The notes: generated by a model not told the origin, from the sequence alone. Shown: positions 7,669 to 16,592, counted from the first letter of the stretch. The stretch: 39,935 nucleotides of DNA from Tannerella sp. (GCA_031270465.1 JAISXP010000136.1:1-39935); one strand, 5' to 3'. Program-made: numbers and translations.

Positions 7669-8691
7669 ATGAAATTAAACAAACATATAATATTATGTTC
7701 CGTATTGCTGCCGGCGCTGATGTGGCAGAGCACGAAGGCCGGCGCCCTCGAAAGCCAGATCGGCGTCCGAATCGACACCGCCGAAATTCTTATCGGCGAT
7801 CAGACGACGCTTTTCCTCAACATTACGACCGACAGAGGAAAAACGGTATACTGGCCTGTCCCTGCCGATACGTTAATAACCGGTGTGGAAGTATTGTCGC
7901 TCTCGACGCCGGACACTATCGACATAGGTAATAACCGGATAGAAATCAGGCAAAACATCCTAATAACCTCTTTCGATTCTGCGCTCTACCTGTTGCCGCC
8001 CTTCATGGTGATCGATAACGGAGACACGACCTACTCCGAACAGGTGGCGCTAAAAGTGTCGACCCTCCCTGCCAATACGGATGCCCCGAACGAATTTTTC
8101 GACATCAAAGGCGTCTGGAAGCCGCCGTTCGTATGGGCGGATTACTATCCGGTTATTTTGGGCATTTTGCTGGCGGTCATTCTGGCCATTGCTATTATTT
8201 ATATCGTCAGGCGGCTGAAAAACAGGAAGCCGCTGATTCCTGTCCGGAAAAAGGAACCGCCTCTGCTGCCTCACGAAGAGGCCGTCAGGCGATTAGACGC
8301 CATCAAGCAGCAAAAGTTATGGCAGCAGGGGAAAAACAAGGAATACCATACGCAGGTTACGGATACCCTCCGCCATTACATTTTCAGACGCTACAGAGTT
8401 AACGCAATGGAAATGACTACAAACGAGATTCTGACCGTCCTCCGGCACGAATTTGAAACCCGTTCGGCTCACGATCCGCTACGACAAATCCTGCTGCTGG
8501 CAGACTTTGTGAAATTTGCCAAACTTCATCCGCTGCCCGACGAAAACGATTTAAGTTTGAAAAATGCATATCTGTTTGTCAACCAGACCAAACAAGTTGA
8601 GGTTGTCAAGCCGTCCGAAGAATCGCCGATACAGCAGACCGGCGACGGCGAAACGAACACTACAAATTCCGGAGGAGGGGAAACGCTATGA
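7669..8691 (+). CDS. Bat operon membrane protein with a BatD-like layout
   Basis: A 340-aa protein with an N-terminal signal peptide (residues 1 to about 25), a beta-rich periplasmic domain to about residue 155, one transmembrane helix near 160-182 (PVILGILLAVILAIAIIYIV) and a basic cytoplasmic tail. The tail (HEEAVRRLDAIKQQKLW...TLRHYIFRRYRVNAMEMTTNEIL) resembles the cytoplasmic end of BatD, which has a comparable EILRTVWGYLSDKLNI...LTRENIE helix. It may be a short BatD paralogue. The gene sits between DUF58 and batA in this kind of operon but has no agreed name. Its stop overlaps the batA start (ATGA). Confidence 0.8.
   Translation: MKLNKHIILCSVLLPALMWQSTKAGALESQIGVRIDTAEILIGDQTTLFLNITTDRGKTVYWPVPADTLITGVEVLSLSTPDTIDIGNNRIEIRQNILITSFDSALYLLPPFMVIDNGDTTYSEQVALKVSTLPANTDAPNEFFDIKGVWKPPFVWADYYPVILGILLAVILAIAIIYIVRRLKNRKPLIPVRKKEPPLLPHEEAVRRLDAIKQQKLWQQGKNKEYHTQVTDTLRHYIFRRYRVNAMEMTTNEILTVLRHEFETRSAHDPLRQILLLADFVKFAKLHPLPDENDLSLKNAYLFVNQTKQVEVVKPSEESPIQQTGDGETNTTNSGGGETL
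8671..8680 (+). promoter_or_regulatory. Strong Shine-Dalgarno sequence before batA
   Basis: GGAGGAGGGG ends 7 nt before the batA ATG at 8688. Shine-Dalgarno sequences this strong are unusual here, since most genes in the window have none. It lies inside the coding sequence of the upstream gene and fixes the batA start. Confidence 0.7.
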
Positions 8692-9692
8692 ACAGTATAA
8701 TATTTGCAAATTCAGCTTACCTGTACTTGTTGCTGTTGCTTATTCCGCTGACGGGCTGGTATGTATGGAAGATGCACAGAAATCATGCAAGCATACAGTT
8801 CTCCTCGTCGCAGGCTTTTGACGCGCCGGGGACGTCGACTTTGAAGGTCTGGCTGCGCCATTTGCCCTTTGCATTGCGTACGCTTGCCATCGCCTGCCTG
8901 ATAGTGGTGCTGGCGCGACCTCAATCTACCAACAGCTGGCAAAGCTCTACGACCGAGGGTATTGACATCATGCTTACGCTGGATATTTCGGCAAGCATGC
9001 TGGCAGAAGACTTGAAACCCAACCGTCTCGAAGCTGCAAAAAACGTGGCGGCCTCGTTCATCAACGGACGGCCGACCGACAACATCGGCTTAGTCATTTT
9101 TGCCGGCGAGAGTTTTACGCAGTGCCCGCTCACGATTGACCATGCCATCCTGCTGAATTTCTTCAACGACATCAACCGGAACATGATAAGCATGTTGACA
9201 GATGGCACGGCTATCGGACTGGGACTGGCAAATGCCGTCAGCCGCATCAAGGACAGCCAGGCCAAGTCGAAAGTCATCATTCTGCTGACGGACGGCTCTA
9301 ACAACAGAGGAGAAATCGCCCCCGTGACGGCTGCAGAAATAGCCAAAACTTTCGGCATCAGGGTATACACCATCGGCGTAGGAAAAAAAGGCGAAGCGCC
9401 GTATCCTTTCCAGACAGCTAATGGTGTAATTTACAGGAATGTACCTGTGGATATCGACGAAAATACGTTGCAGCAGATAGCGACTGCCACGGGCGGACAG
9501 TATTTCCGTGCAACGGACAACGCCAGCCTGCGAGACATCTACGCCGAAATTGACCGAATGGAAAAAACAAAGATAAACGTGCAGGAATACAGCAAAAAAC
9601 AGGAAGAATACAAATACGCGGCGCTTATCGTGTTCGGCCTGCTGCTGCTCGAAATACTGCTCAGATATACATTATTTAGAAAGATACCGTAA
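8688..9692 (+). CDS. batA: Aerotolerance protein BatA (membrane vWA protein)
   Basis: A 334-aa inner-membrane protein. N-terminal hydrophobic segments lie at residues 8-27 and 58-77. A von Willebrand A domain follows with a MIDAS motif DISAS (99-103), the threonine in LTDGTAIGLG and the acidic LLTDGSN. A C-terminal membrane helix sits near 310-328. The MIDAS metal site suggests metal-dependent protein binding in the Bat complex. In Bacteroides the bat genes contribute to survival under oxygen stress; the molecular activity is unknown. A strong Shine-Dalgarno sequence precedes the ATG, which overlaps the upstream stop. Confidence 0.94.
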   Translation: MNSIIFANSAYLYLLLLLIPLTGWYVWKMHRNHASIQFSSSQAFDAPGTSTLKVWLRHLPFALRTLAIACLIVVLARPQSTNSWQSSTTEGIDIMLTLDISASMLAEDLKPNRLEAAKNVAASFINGRPTDNIGLVIFAGESFTQCPLTIDHAILLNFFNDINRNMISMLTDGTAIGLGLANAVSRIKDSQAKSKVIILLTDGSNNRGEIAPVTAAEIAKTFGIRVYTIGVGKKGEAPYPFQTANGVIYRNVPVDIDENTLQQIATATGGQYFRATDNASLRDIYAEIDRMEKTKINVQEYSKKQEEYKYAALIVFGLLLLEILLRYTLFRKIP

Positions 9693-9710
9693 CAAAAAAG
9701 GAGAAAAATC

Positions 9711-10727
9711 ATGTTTCGTTTTGCAAATCCCGAATTTCTGTATCTGCTCTCGGCACTTCCCGTGCTGATTGTATTATATATATATGTAGTCCTTGCAAAC
9801 AGGAAGGCGCTCCGAAAATACGGCGAACCCGCGCTTATTTCGCAGCTGATGCCCGAAGTATCGCCCAAAAGACAGCATGCAAAATTCTGGCTGCTGTTCA
9901 CTGCCATAGCTGTTACTGTTTTTGTGATTGCAGGGCCGCAGTTTGGCTCTAAGCTGGAAACTGTCAAGCGTCAGGGCATCGAAATCGTAGTCTGTTTGGA
10001 TGTCTCCAATTCGATGATGGCGGAAGATATCAGACCCAACCGCCTCGAGAAAGCCAAACAGATGCTATCCATCATGACGGACGGCTTCTCGAACGACAAG
10101 GTCGGACTGATCGTCTTTGCAGGCGATGCCTTTACGCAGTTGCCGATTACGTCCGATTACATCTCCGCCAAGATGTTTCTCTCGTCCATCAATCCCTCGA
10201 TGGTTTCGTCGCAGGGAACGGCGATTGAAAGAGCTATCAGCCTCGCCGAGCGTTCGTTTACGCCGAACGAAGCATCAAGCAAGGCCATTCTGATTATTAC
10301 CGACGGCGAAAACCACGAAGGAGATGCCGTGAAGGCAGCAACCAATGCAGCAGAAAAAAACATCAAGATACATGTCGTAGGCATCGGCTCTCCGCAGGGC
10401 GAACCCATCCCCGTCGACGGGAACAATTTCATGAAAGACAGCGAAGGCAATACCGTAGTGACGAAACTGAACGAACAGATGTGTAAAGAGATTGCGGCCG
10501 CGGGACAGGGCATTTATGTGCGTGCCGAAAACAACAACGCAGCATTGCGTACGCTTCAGGCCGAAATAAATAAAATGGACAAGACCGAAATGGACAGCAA
10601 AGTCTATTCGGAATACGACGAACAGTTCCACGTGCTGGCATGGCTCGCTTTGGCGCTGCTGACAGTCGAACTCCTGATGCTGGAACGTAAAAACAGATTA
10701 TTCAGAAAAGTGAAATTATTTTCTTAA
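9711..10727 (+). CDS. batB: Aerotolerance protein BatB (membrane vWA protein)
   Basis: A 338-aa paralogue of BatA with the same plan: membrane segments at residues 10-29 and 58-76, a vWA domain with MIDAS DVSNS (97-101), an SSQGTAIERAI threonine loop and IITDGENHEG, and a C-terminal membrane helix near 312-328. The shared sequence after the MIDAS (MAEDxxPNRLExAK) shows that batA and batB arose by duplication. AAGGAG lies 8 nt before the ATG. The two proteins may act as a heteromeric pair, which is inference. The gap from batA is 18 bp. Confidence 0.94.
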   Translation: MFRFANPEFLYLLSALPVLIVLYIYVVLANRKALRKYGEPALISQLMPEVSPKRQHAKFWLLFTAIAVTVFVIAGPQFGSKLETVKRQGIEIVVCLDVSNSMMAEDIRPNRLEKAKQMLSIMTDGFSNDKVGLIVFAGDAFTQLPITSDYISAKMFLSSINPSMVSSQGTAIERAISLAERSFTPNEASSKAILIITDGENHEGDAVKAATNAAEKNIKIHVVGIGSPQGEPIPVDGNNFMKDSEGNTVVTKLNEQMCKEIAAAGQGIYVRAENNNAALRTLQAEINKMDKTEMDSKVYSEYDEQFHVLAWLALALLTVELLMLERKNRLFRKVKLFS

Positions 10728-10736
10728 TGGATTGAA

Positions 10737-11504
10737 ATGATGAAGATAACGCGTACGACAATTATTGGATCAGCAGCCTGCTTTCTGTGTGTTGGCATGA
10801 CATTCGGACAGAAAGCCGAACGCAAGCATATCCGCGAAGGGAATAAGTTGTATAGGAACGAAAAATATACCGAAGCGGAGATTGCATATCGAAAAAGCAA
10901 GGACGTAAATCCCCGCTCGATAGAAGGTGCATACGATTTGGGAAACGCGCTGTACAGGCAGCAGAAATTTCCCGAAGCCGCCGAACAGTACAAGTCGGTG
11001 AGCGACCAGAAACAGCGTCTGATAGAGGAAGACAAAGCGAAGAATACCCTCCGCATGGCGCAGGTCTACCACAATACGGGCAATATCGGCATGAACGCTG
11101 CGCTTACAGCCCGCAACGCCGGCGATATCGGTGCGAGCAATCAGGAGTATGCCAAAAGCATCGAAGCATACAAGGCGTCGCTGCGTCTGAATCCGAAAGA
11201 CGACGAAACGCGCTACAACCTCGCCCTGGCGCAAAAAATGCTTCAAAACCAGCAAAATGAAGACCAGCAGCAGCAACAGCAGGATCAACAGGACAAGCAA
11301 AACGAGGAACAGCAGCAACAACAACAACAGCAGCAGGACCAGCCTCAAAAAACGCAGGAAGAACAAAAGCAAAACGAACAAATGAGCGAAGACAATGCCC
11401 AACAGATTCTGGACGCCTTCCTGCAGGATGAAAAAGATACGCAGGAAAAAATAAAACAGGCGCAGAAACAGCAGCAGCGTCGCCGGTCGGATAAACAATG
11501 GTAA
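10737..11504 (+). CDS. batC: BatC, periplasmic TPR protein with Gln-rich tail
   Basis: A 255-aa protein with a signal peptide (residues 1 to about 24, ending MTFGQ), tetratricopeptide repeats to about 175 (KLYRNEKYTEAEIAYRKS; YDLGNALYRQQKFPEAAEQY; RLNPKDDETRYNLALAQKM) and then a low-complexity tail of glutamine, lysine and glutamate. TPRs serve as protein-binding scaffolds. The Q-rich tail is typical of BatC and may be a flexible or coiled-coil linker. It starts with two ATG codons, 9 bp after batB. The long ORFs on the opposite strand here are products of the repetitive CAG codons. Confidence 0.92.
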   Translation: MMKITRTTIIGSAACFLCVGMTFGQKAERKHIREGNKLYRNEKYTEAEIAYRKSKDVNPRSIEGAYDLGNALYRQQKFPEAAEQYKSVSDQKQRLIEEDKAKNTLRMAQVYHNTGNIGMNAALTARNAGDIGASNQEYAKSIEAYKASLRLNPKDDETRYNLALAQKMLQNQQNEDQQQQQQDQQDKQNEEQQQQQQQQQDQPQKTQEEQKQNEQMSEDNAQQILDAFLQDEKDTQEKIKQAQKQQQRRRSDKQW

Positions 11505-11521
11505 AATATAAAAGACAAGAT

Positions 11522-13345
11522 ATGAGACAACGGTTCATCTTCTTATTAATAATACTCTTATCTTTGGGTGGCACGCAACTGAAAGCGGACGACGTGGTTT
11601 TCAAAGCCTCCGCCCCCGAAGCCGTCCCCATGGGCGAACAATTCAGGCTGACTTATCAAATCAATTCCGAAGCCACAGAACTCCGTGCGCCCGACATGAA
11701 CGATTTTGAAGTACTGACAGGTCCCCATTCTTCGACGAGCAGGAACATACAGATTAGCGGCAGTTCGTCAACAAGCGTATTTTCGTTGACATTCACATAT
11801 ATCCTGATGCCCAAAAGTGAAGGAACCTTCAATATTCCGCCCGCAACCATCAAGGTGAAAAATTCGACATACACATCCAATGCACTTGTAATAAAGGTGC
11901 TGCCTCCCAATTCCAAAACTTCCGGCGGACAAAGTCAGAGCGGCGTATCCGTCGGAAACATCACGAACGATGACCTGTTCGTCCGCATGATCGTCTCGAA
12001 CAGGAACATGTACGAACAGGAAGGCATCCTCGTCACTTTCAAACTTTACGTGGCGGCCGAAGGACTGAACGAGGTAAGCATTCCGAATCTGAAATATCCT
12101 GAATTTGAAGGTTTTTTTGTGAACGACATCGACATTGGCCAGTCGCAGTGGAAACTGGAAAACTACAACGGACGGAACTACAACACCGCCGTCATGAAAC
12201 AATCCATCCTGTTTCCGCAACATTCCGGAAAAATCACGATCGGAAGCGGTCGTTTCGAGGCCGTCGTACGCGTCCGGACGCAAAAGCGGGTGCGCAGTTT
12301 TTTTGACGATAGATTCTCCTATCAGGATTTCAACAAGGAACTTGTGAGCCAGCCAGTCACCATCGACGTCAAGCCGCTGCCTTCGGGCAAGCCTGCTTCG
12401 TTTTCGGGCGCGGTCGGAAACTATACGATGAAAACCACCATAAATTCCAGCCACATAAAAGCAAATGAAGCCGTTACTGTCAAAGTGGTGCTCAACGGAA
12501 CAGGCAACATCAAAGTAGTCAAAAATCCCGAAGTCGTCTTTCCGAATGATTTCGACATATACGATCCCAAAGTCGACTCGAAAATCACAACGACAGCAGG
12601 TGGCACAAACGGTACGAAGACAATCGAATACATGGCGATTCCCCGATACGGGGGCGATTTTGAAATCCCGGCCGTGAAATTTTCCTATTTCGATCCACAG
12701 TCGGGAACATACAAAACCCTTAGCTCGGAATCGTTTAATTTACAGGTAGATAAAGAAGAGGGTAGGGGAGGGGAGTCCTCGCCGGTCGTATCCAATTTCA
12801 GCAACAGGCAGAACCTGAACCTCCTCGGCGAGGACATCCGCTACATCAAATTGTTGAACGTGCATTTCGTGCAGAGCAGGGATATTTTCTTCGGCTCAGT
12901 CACTTACGTCCTGTCGTATGCAGTCGTTGCCTTTCTTTTCATTCTGTTTTTCTTTATTTACCGTAAACAGGTGAAAGAGAATGCAAACATCGCTCTGGTA
13001 CGGACGAAAAAAGCCAACAAAACGGCTGTGCGGCGATTGAAGGCAGCGAAAAAACTGCTCAAGGAACACAGAAAGGAAGCATTTTACGAAGAAATACTTC
13101 GCACCGTATGGGGCTATTTGAGCGACAAGTTGAATATTCCGCTTGCCGATTTGACAAGAGAAAACATCGAGGCAGAACTCTTTAAATACGGCGTAGATGA
13201 ATCGCTGTCAAAAGAATATATGGATATTCTGAATGTCTGTGAATTTGCCCGTTATGCGCCGAGTCAGGTGTCGGACACCATGGATCAATTGTTCAAACAA
13301 ACGGGAGATGCCATATCCAAAATGGAAAATACCATTAAAAAATGA
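11522..13345 (+). CDS. batD: BatD, oxygen tolerance membrane protein
   Basis: A 607-aa protein with a signal peptide (RFIFLLIILLSLGGTQLKA), a large beta-sandwich-rich periplasmic region, one membrane helix near residues 463-483 (VLSYAVVAFLFILFFFIY) and a helical cytoplasmic tail ending in the EILRTVWGYLSDKLNIPLADLTRENIEAEL segment. This is the BatD or oxygen-tolerance architecture. An earlier in-frame ATG at 11498 overlaps the batC stop and would add eight residues before the signal peptide. I prefer 11522 because the signal peptide then starts normally. The next gene, batE, follows within 7 bp. Confidence 0.93.
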   Translation: MRQRFIFLLIILLSLGGTQLKADDVVFKASAPEAVPMGEQFRLTYQINSEATELRAPDMNDFEVLTGPHSSTSRNIQISGSSSTSVFSLTFTYILMPKSEGTFNIPPATIKVKNSTYTSNALVIKVLPPNSKTSGGQSQSGVSVGNITNDDLFVRMIVSNRNMYEQEGILVTFKLYVAAEGLNEVSIPNLKYPEFEGFFVNDIDIGQSQWKLENYNGRNYNTAVMKQSILFPQHSGKITIGSGRFEAVVRVRTQKRVRSFFDDRFSYQDFNKELVSQPVTIDVKPLPSGKPASFSGAVGNYTMKTTINSSHIKANEAVTVKVVLNGTGNIKVVKNPEVVFPNDFDIYDPKVDSKITTTAGGTNGTKTIEYMAIPRYGGDFEIPAVKFSYFDPQSGTYKTLSSESFNLQVDKEEGRGGESSPVVSNFSNRQNLNLLGEDIRYIKLLNVHFVQSRDIFFGSVTYVLSYAVVAFLFILFFFIYRKQVKENANIALVRTKKANKTAVRRLKAAKKLLKEHRKEAFYEEILRTVWGYLSDKLNIPLADLTRENIEAELFKYGVDESLSKEYMDILNVCEFARYAPSQVSDTMDQLFKQTGDAISKMENTIKK

Positions 13346-13351
13346 TTGATT

Positions 13352-14110
13352 ATGAATAGTATAAAGAAACTCTTTTTGATGCTGTCCCTGCTGGCGCTGA
13401 CATGTGGCCTGCCGGCGCAGGAAACCATGCTCAAGGAAGCGGAAACAGCCTATACGAATGAAGATTATACCCGGGCTGCCGAACTGTATGAAGACATCCT
13501 GAAGACTTACGGCGCTTCACCTTCGGTTTACTATAACCTGGGAAACGCCTACTACAAGGCCGGAAAGACTGCATCCGCTATCCTGAACTACGAACGCGCG
13601 TTGCTGATTAATCCGGGCGACAAGGATTTGCGTCATAATCTGACGGTTGCCAAACTTCGGACAACCGATAAGATCGAGCCGGTCGGCGAGTTTTTCCTGA
13701 TAGAATGGTTCCGTACGGTGCAAAACATGTACAGTGTCGATACGTGGGCAACCATCGGTCTTGCCTGTTTCGCACTGTTCATCGGCTGCCTGGCGCTTTA
13801 TTTCTTCTCCAAGCGCATGGCTCTGAAAAAGAGCGGTTTTTATGCGGGCGTAATTTTGCTCGTGCTGGTGATTGCGGCAAATGTCTTTGCCCGGAATCAG
13901 AAGCGGGCGTTGCAGGACAGGAATGGCGCCATCGTCTTTGCGCCGACCGTGACCGTCAAAAGTTCGCCTGACAACAGCGGCATGGATTTGTTCATTCTGC
14001 ACGAAGGCACGAAAGTATTTATCAAAAGCGCCGTCGGCGAATGGAACGAAATTGAACTCGAAGATGGCAACGTCGGGTGGATGCGGCAAAAAGACTTGGA
14101 AAAAATATAA
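13352..14110 (+). CDS. batE: BatE, TPR and SH3-like membrane protein
   Basis: A 252-aa protein with a signal peptide (residues 1-25, ending GLPAQ), two to three TPRs (AEEAYTNEDYTRAAELYEDIL-like helices, YNLGNAYYKAGKTASAILNYERAL), two membrane helices near residues 130-150 and 158-176, and a C-terminal bacterial SH3-like domain (VKSSPDNSGMDLFILHEGTKV ... WNEIELEDGNVGWM). This is the standard BatE plan. SH3-like domains of this kind often touch peptidoglycan or peptides. The track starts at TTG 13346; the ATG at 13352 is more likely. It ends the core bat series, 9 bp ahead of the PAP2 gene. Confidence 0.92.
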   Translation: MNSIKKLFLMLSLLALTCGLPAQETMLKEAETAYTNEDYTRAAELYEDILKTYGASPSVYYNLGNAYYKAGKTASAILNYERALLINPGDKDLRHNLTVAKLRTTDKIEPVGEFFLIEWFRTVQNMYSVDTWATIGLACFALFIGCLALYFFSKRMALKKSGFYAGVILLVLVIAANVFARNQKRALQDRNGAIVFAPTVTVKSSPDNSGMDLFILHEGTKVFIKSAVGEWNEIELEDGNVGWMRQKDLEKI

Positions 14111-14119
14111 CCTGTCGTC

Positions 14120-14869
14120 ATGTTGGAACGCATATTGAATATTGAGAGAGACGCCTTTTTGTGGCTTAATGGCGGACATACGCCGTTTTGGGACAGTTTC
14201 ATGTGGCTCTATTCGGGCAAGACGGTCTGGATACCGGTGTCGGCGCTTATTCTTTTCATGCTGTTTTACAGGAAAAAACCGAAGGAATCACTCCTGATCG
14301 TGCTGTTTCTCGTGCTTGCTCTCACCTTGTGCGACCAGTTTGCCTCCAGCGTCTGCAAGCCTTTTTTCCTGCGTCTGCGACCTACGCAGCATCCTGATTT
14401 CATGAACGATGTGCAGACCGTATACGGCTATCGGGGCGGCAAATACGGTTTCATTTCGAGCCATGCCGCCAACGCGTTAGGCTTCGCAACGTTTACGCTG
14501 TTGCTGTTTCGCGACCGGTGGTATGCAACCGGCATTCTACTCTGGGCTGCAACTATGTGCTATTCGCGCATTTATCTTGGCGTGCATTTCGTATCGGACA
14601 TTGTACCTGGAATGATTGCGGGGACGCTGTTCGGATTTTTATGCTACAAACTTTATTCGCTCGTCCGTACAAAAGGTTTGAAATGGACGGGAGACATGGC
14701 CGGCATGTTTCCTGCCATTCAAAAACGGCTTATCCTGTACGGCCTTTTGACGACAATTTGTTATATGCTAATATACAGCTATATAAATATAAATATTTTG
14801 CATAATGTACATGCCGGAACGCCGAATCGAGAATGTGTTGTAAAACATGATTGTAAAATATGGATATAA
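14120..14869 (+). CDS. PAP2-family membrane phosphatase
   Basis: A 249-aa polytopic membrane protein of the PAP2 (type 2 phosphatidic acid phosphatase) family. All three catalytic motifs are present: K80-x6-RP (KPFFLRLRP), S113-S-H (SSHAANALGF) and SR(150)-x5-H156-x3-D160 (SRIYLGVHFVSD). Family members remove phosphate from undecaprenyl pyrophosphate, lipid A or phosphatidic acid derivatives; sequence alone does not choose the substrate. It lies 9 bp after batE, so it is probably cotranscribed with the Bat operon. The last 30 or so residues after the final helix are AT-rich and poorly conserved in appearance. Confidence 0.92.
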   Translation: MLERILNIERDAFLWLNGGHTPFWDSFMWLYSGKTVWIPVSALILFMLFYRKKPKESLLIVLFLVLALTLCDQFASSVCKPFFLRLRPTQHPDFMNDVQTVYGYRGGKYGFISSHAANALGFATFTLLLFRDRWYATGILLWAATMCYSRIYLGVHFVSDIVPGMIAGTLFGFLCYKLYSLVRTKGLKWTGDMAGMFPAIQKRLILYGLLTTICYMLIYSYININILHNVHAGTPNRECVVKHDCKIWI

Positions 14870-14892
14870 AGATGATTTTTTCAGCGAAAAAT

Positions 14893-14923
14893 TTTGTCGG
14901 TTCAAAATTTATGCGTATATTCG
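14893..14923 (+). promoter_or_regulatory. Promoter of the small HTH-like gene
   Basis: TTTG at 14893-14896, a 19-nt spacer and TATATTCG at 14916-14923. Spacing is ideal for the Bacteroidota sigma factor and the -7 box differs from TAnnTTTG at one base. Transcription would start near 14930, about 44 nt before the ATG at 14974. Confidence 0.6.
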
Positions 14924-14973
14924 AAGCATGAATGTAACAAACTTAATTGTATAATAATAAAAACAGATTTATC

Positions 14974-15249
14974 ATGACGAAAACAATCACGTTCAATGAA
15001 CTCCGAGCAATCAAGGACAGTTTGCCGGACGGTACGATTCACTGTATTGCCGACGAATTGGGAATAAGTGTAGAAACCGTCCGGAATTATTTTGGAGGAC
15101 AGAATTTTAAGGAAGGTAAATGTTGCGGGGTACATATCGAGCCCGGCCCCGACGGCGGAATAGTTGTCCTTAGTGACACTTCCATCCTGGAACGAGCTTT
15201 GGAAATTCTGAAAGAGAAGCAAAAAGCGCCCGCGATGGCCGAGGCATAA
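14974..15249 (+). CDS. Small HTH-like DNA-binding protein, 91 aa
   Basis: A 91-aa cytoplasmic protein. Residues 9-45 look like a helix-turn-helix (ELRAIKDSLPDGTIHCIADELGISVETVRNYFGG), where IADELGISVETVRNYF has the spacing of a recognition helix. Then comes a short beta-like part (GVHIEPGPDGGIVVLSD) and a C-terminal helix. It resembles a small conserved Bacteroidales protein usually annotated only as DNA-binding. The track's TTG start at 14947 is rejected in favour of the ATG at 14974. It has its own promoter and a strong terminator, so it is a single-gene unit. No target can be named from this window. Confidence 0.8.
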   Translation: MTKTITFNELRAIKDSLPDGTIHCIADELGISVETVRNYFGGQNFKEGKCCGVHIEPGPDGGIVVLSDTSILERALEILKEKQKAPAMAEA

Positions 15250-15285
15250 GTTTTTTCCGAAACCGGACAAAAAACAATTTTCCGA

Positions 15286-15335
15286 AAAATCCCGTAGCAA
15301 ACCTGTCCTTTACCCGTTTGCCAGGGGATTTTTTT
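15286..15335 (+). terminator. Rho-independent terminator
   Basis: AAAATCCCGTAGCAAAC (15286-15302) pairs with GTTTGCCAGGGGATTTT (15316-15332) with two mismatches and a 13-nt loop, and runs into a stretch of seven T. It ends the 14974 gene. Confidence 0.85.
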
Positions 15336-15363
15336 ATTCAAAAACAAGATAAAAATTACAATT

Positions 15364-16482
15364 ATGGAAGAAGAAAGATTAATCACATTGGCGATACACA
15401 CCTATGAAAAGGCGCAGATCCTGAAAACCATCCTTGAATCCGAGGAGATAGACGTCTATATTCATAACGTAAATCAGATTCAGCCGGTTATTTCGGCCGG
15501 AGTGCGTGTGCGTATCAAGGAAAGCGATTTGCCGCACGCTTTGCGGATAATAAATGACGTCAAATGGCAGGACGACAGCAGTGTAGAAGAAACGCCGGCA
15601 AGCAGGGAGAAGACGATACTGATACCGGTCGACTTCTCCGAATATTCCCATAAAGCGTGCGAACTTGGCTTCAACTACGCTCACCTGACGGGCGCGGAAG
15701 TCATACTGCTGCACGTCTATTTTAATACCTTTATTCCGTCGGTTTTTCCCTATTTGAACAACGAAATCAACAAAAATCTCGAGGACGAATCCATTCACGC
15801 CGTATACAATCGCGTGAAGGAAGACCTCGGCAAACTTTGCGGATTGATTAACAGGAAAGTCAGCAACGGCGAATTGCCGTCGGTCAAGTATGACTGTGCG
15901 CTTCGCGAAGGCTTGCCCGAAGAAGAAATAATCGCGTATATCAAAGAGCATCAGCCAACAATGATTATTATGGGCACGCGCGGCAACAAGCAAAAAAATG
16001 CCGACCTGATAGGCAGCGTGACGGGCGAAGTGATTGAATTGACGAAAGCGCCGCTTTTGGCTATTCCCGAACATATTCCGTTTAGCGACCTCGGCAAGAT
16101 GCGACGGATGGCGTTCGGCACATCGTTCACGCAGGACGACCTCGTGGCATTCGACCGGCTTGTGGAACTGGTAAAAGATATGAAAGATATTCAAATTCAG
16201 CTGTTTAACATCTCGACCAGCCGGAATGAATGGAACGAAATCCGCCTGACCGGATTCAAGGAATACCTGAAAAAGCAATATCCCGACCTCGCCATCGACT
16301 TTGCGGTTACACCTGACGGCGATTTGCTGGAAGCGGTTAATAAATTCGTGCAGGATAAACAGATAGACGTCATTGCCTTCAGTTCGCACCGCCGTAGCGT
16401 CATCATGCGCGTGTTCAACCCGAGCATTGCGCACAAGATGCTGTTTCACAGCAATACGCCACTGCTGGTAATTCCGGTTTAG
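15364..16482 (+). CDS. Universal stress protein with tandem Usp domains and an N-terminal DUF2007-like domain
   Basis: A 372-aa cytoplasmic protein. Residues 1-70 (TLAIHTYEKAQILKTILESEEIDVYI ... GVRVRIKESDLPHALRII) resemble DUF2007, the putative signal-transducing domain. A first Usp domain spans about 80-240 (ILIPVDFSEYSHKACELGF; GTRGNKQKNADLIGSVTGEVIELTKAPLLAIPE, a good G-2x-G-9x-G(S/T) nucleotide loop). A second, more divergent Usp domain lies at about 245-372 and lacks a clear nucleotide loop (HRRSVIMRVFNPSIAHKMLF). Usp proteins accumulate in stress or growth arrest. The gene lies 29 bp after the terminator of its upstream neighbour and has no obvious promoter box. Confidence 0.88.
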   Translation: MEEERLITLAIHTYEKAQILKTILESEEIDVYIHNVNQIQPVISAGVRVRIKESDLPHALRIINDVKWQDDSSVEETPASREKTILIPVDFSEYSHKACELGFNYAHLTGAEVILLHVYFNTFIPSVFPYLNNEINKNLEDESIHAVYNRVKEDLGKLCGLINRKVSNGELPSVKYDCALREGLPEEEIIAYIKEHQPTMIIMGTRGNKQKNADLIGSVTGEVIELTKAPLLAIPEHIPFSDLGKMRRMAFGTSFTQDDLVAFDRLVELVKDMKDIQIQLFNISTSRNEWNEIRLTGFKEYLKKQYPDLAIDFAVTPDGDLLEAVNKFVQDKQIDVIAFSSHRRSVIMRVFNPSIAHKMLFHSNTPLLVIPV

Positions 16483-16559
16483 CGAATTGTGACAAAAGTT
16501 GTTATTTGACGTATTTGTACAAAGACAGGTAATCATTAAACCCGGCTACATCTTCTAAT

Positions 16560-16582
16560 CCAGAAAAAACAGTTTTTTCCGG
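16560..16582. terminator. Bidirectional hairpin between convergent genes
   Basis: CCAGAAAAAA (16560-16569) pairs with TTTTTTCCGG (16573-16582) around a 3-nt loop, with one G-U pair. The A-run and T-run arms let it act in either direction, ending the universal stress gene on + and possibly read-through from gcvP on -. Confidence 0.5.
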
Positions 16583-16592
16583 TTGCCATCTT

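Noticed and set aside
10770-11631. Leucine-rich or other ORFs antisense to batC
   Set aside because: They are reverse readings of the CAG/CAA-rich BatC tail and lack starts or domains.
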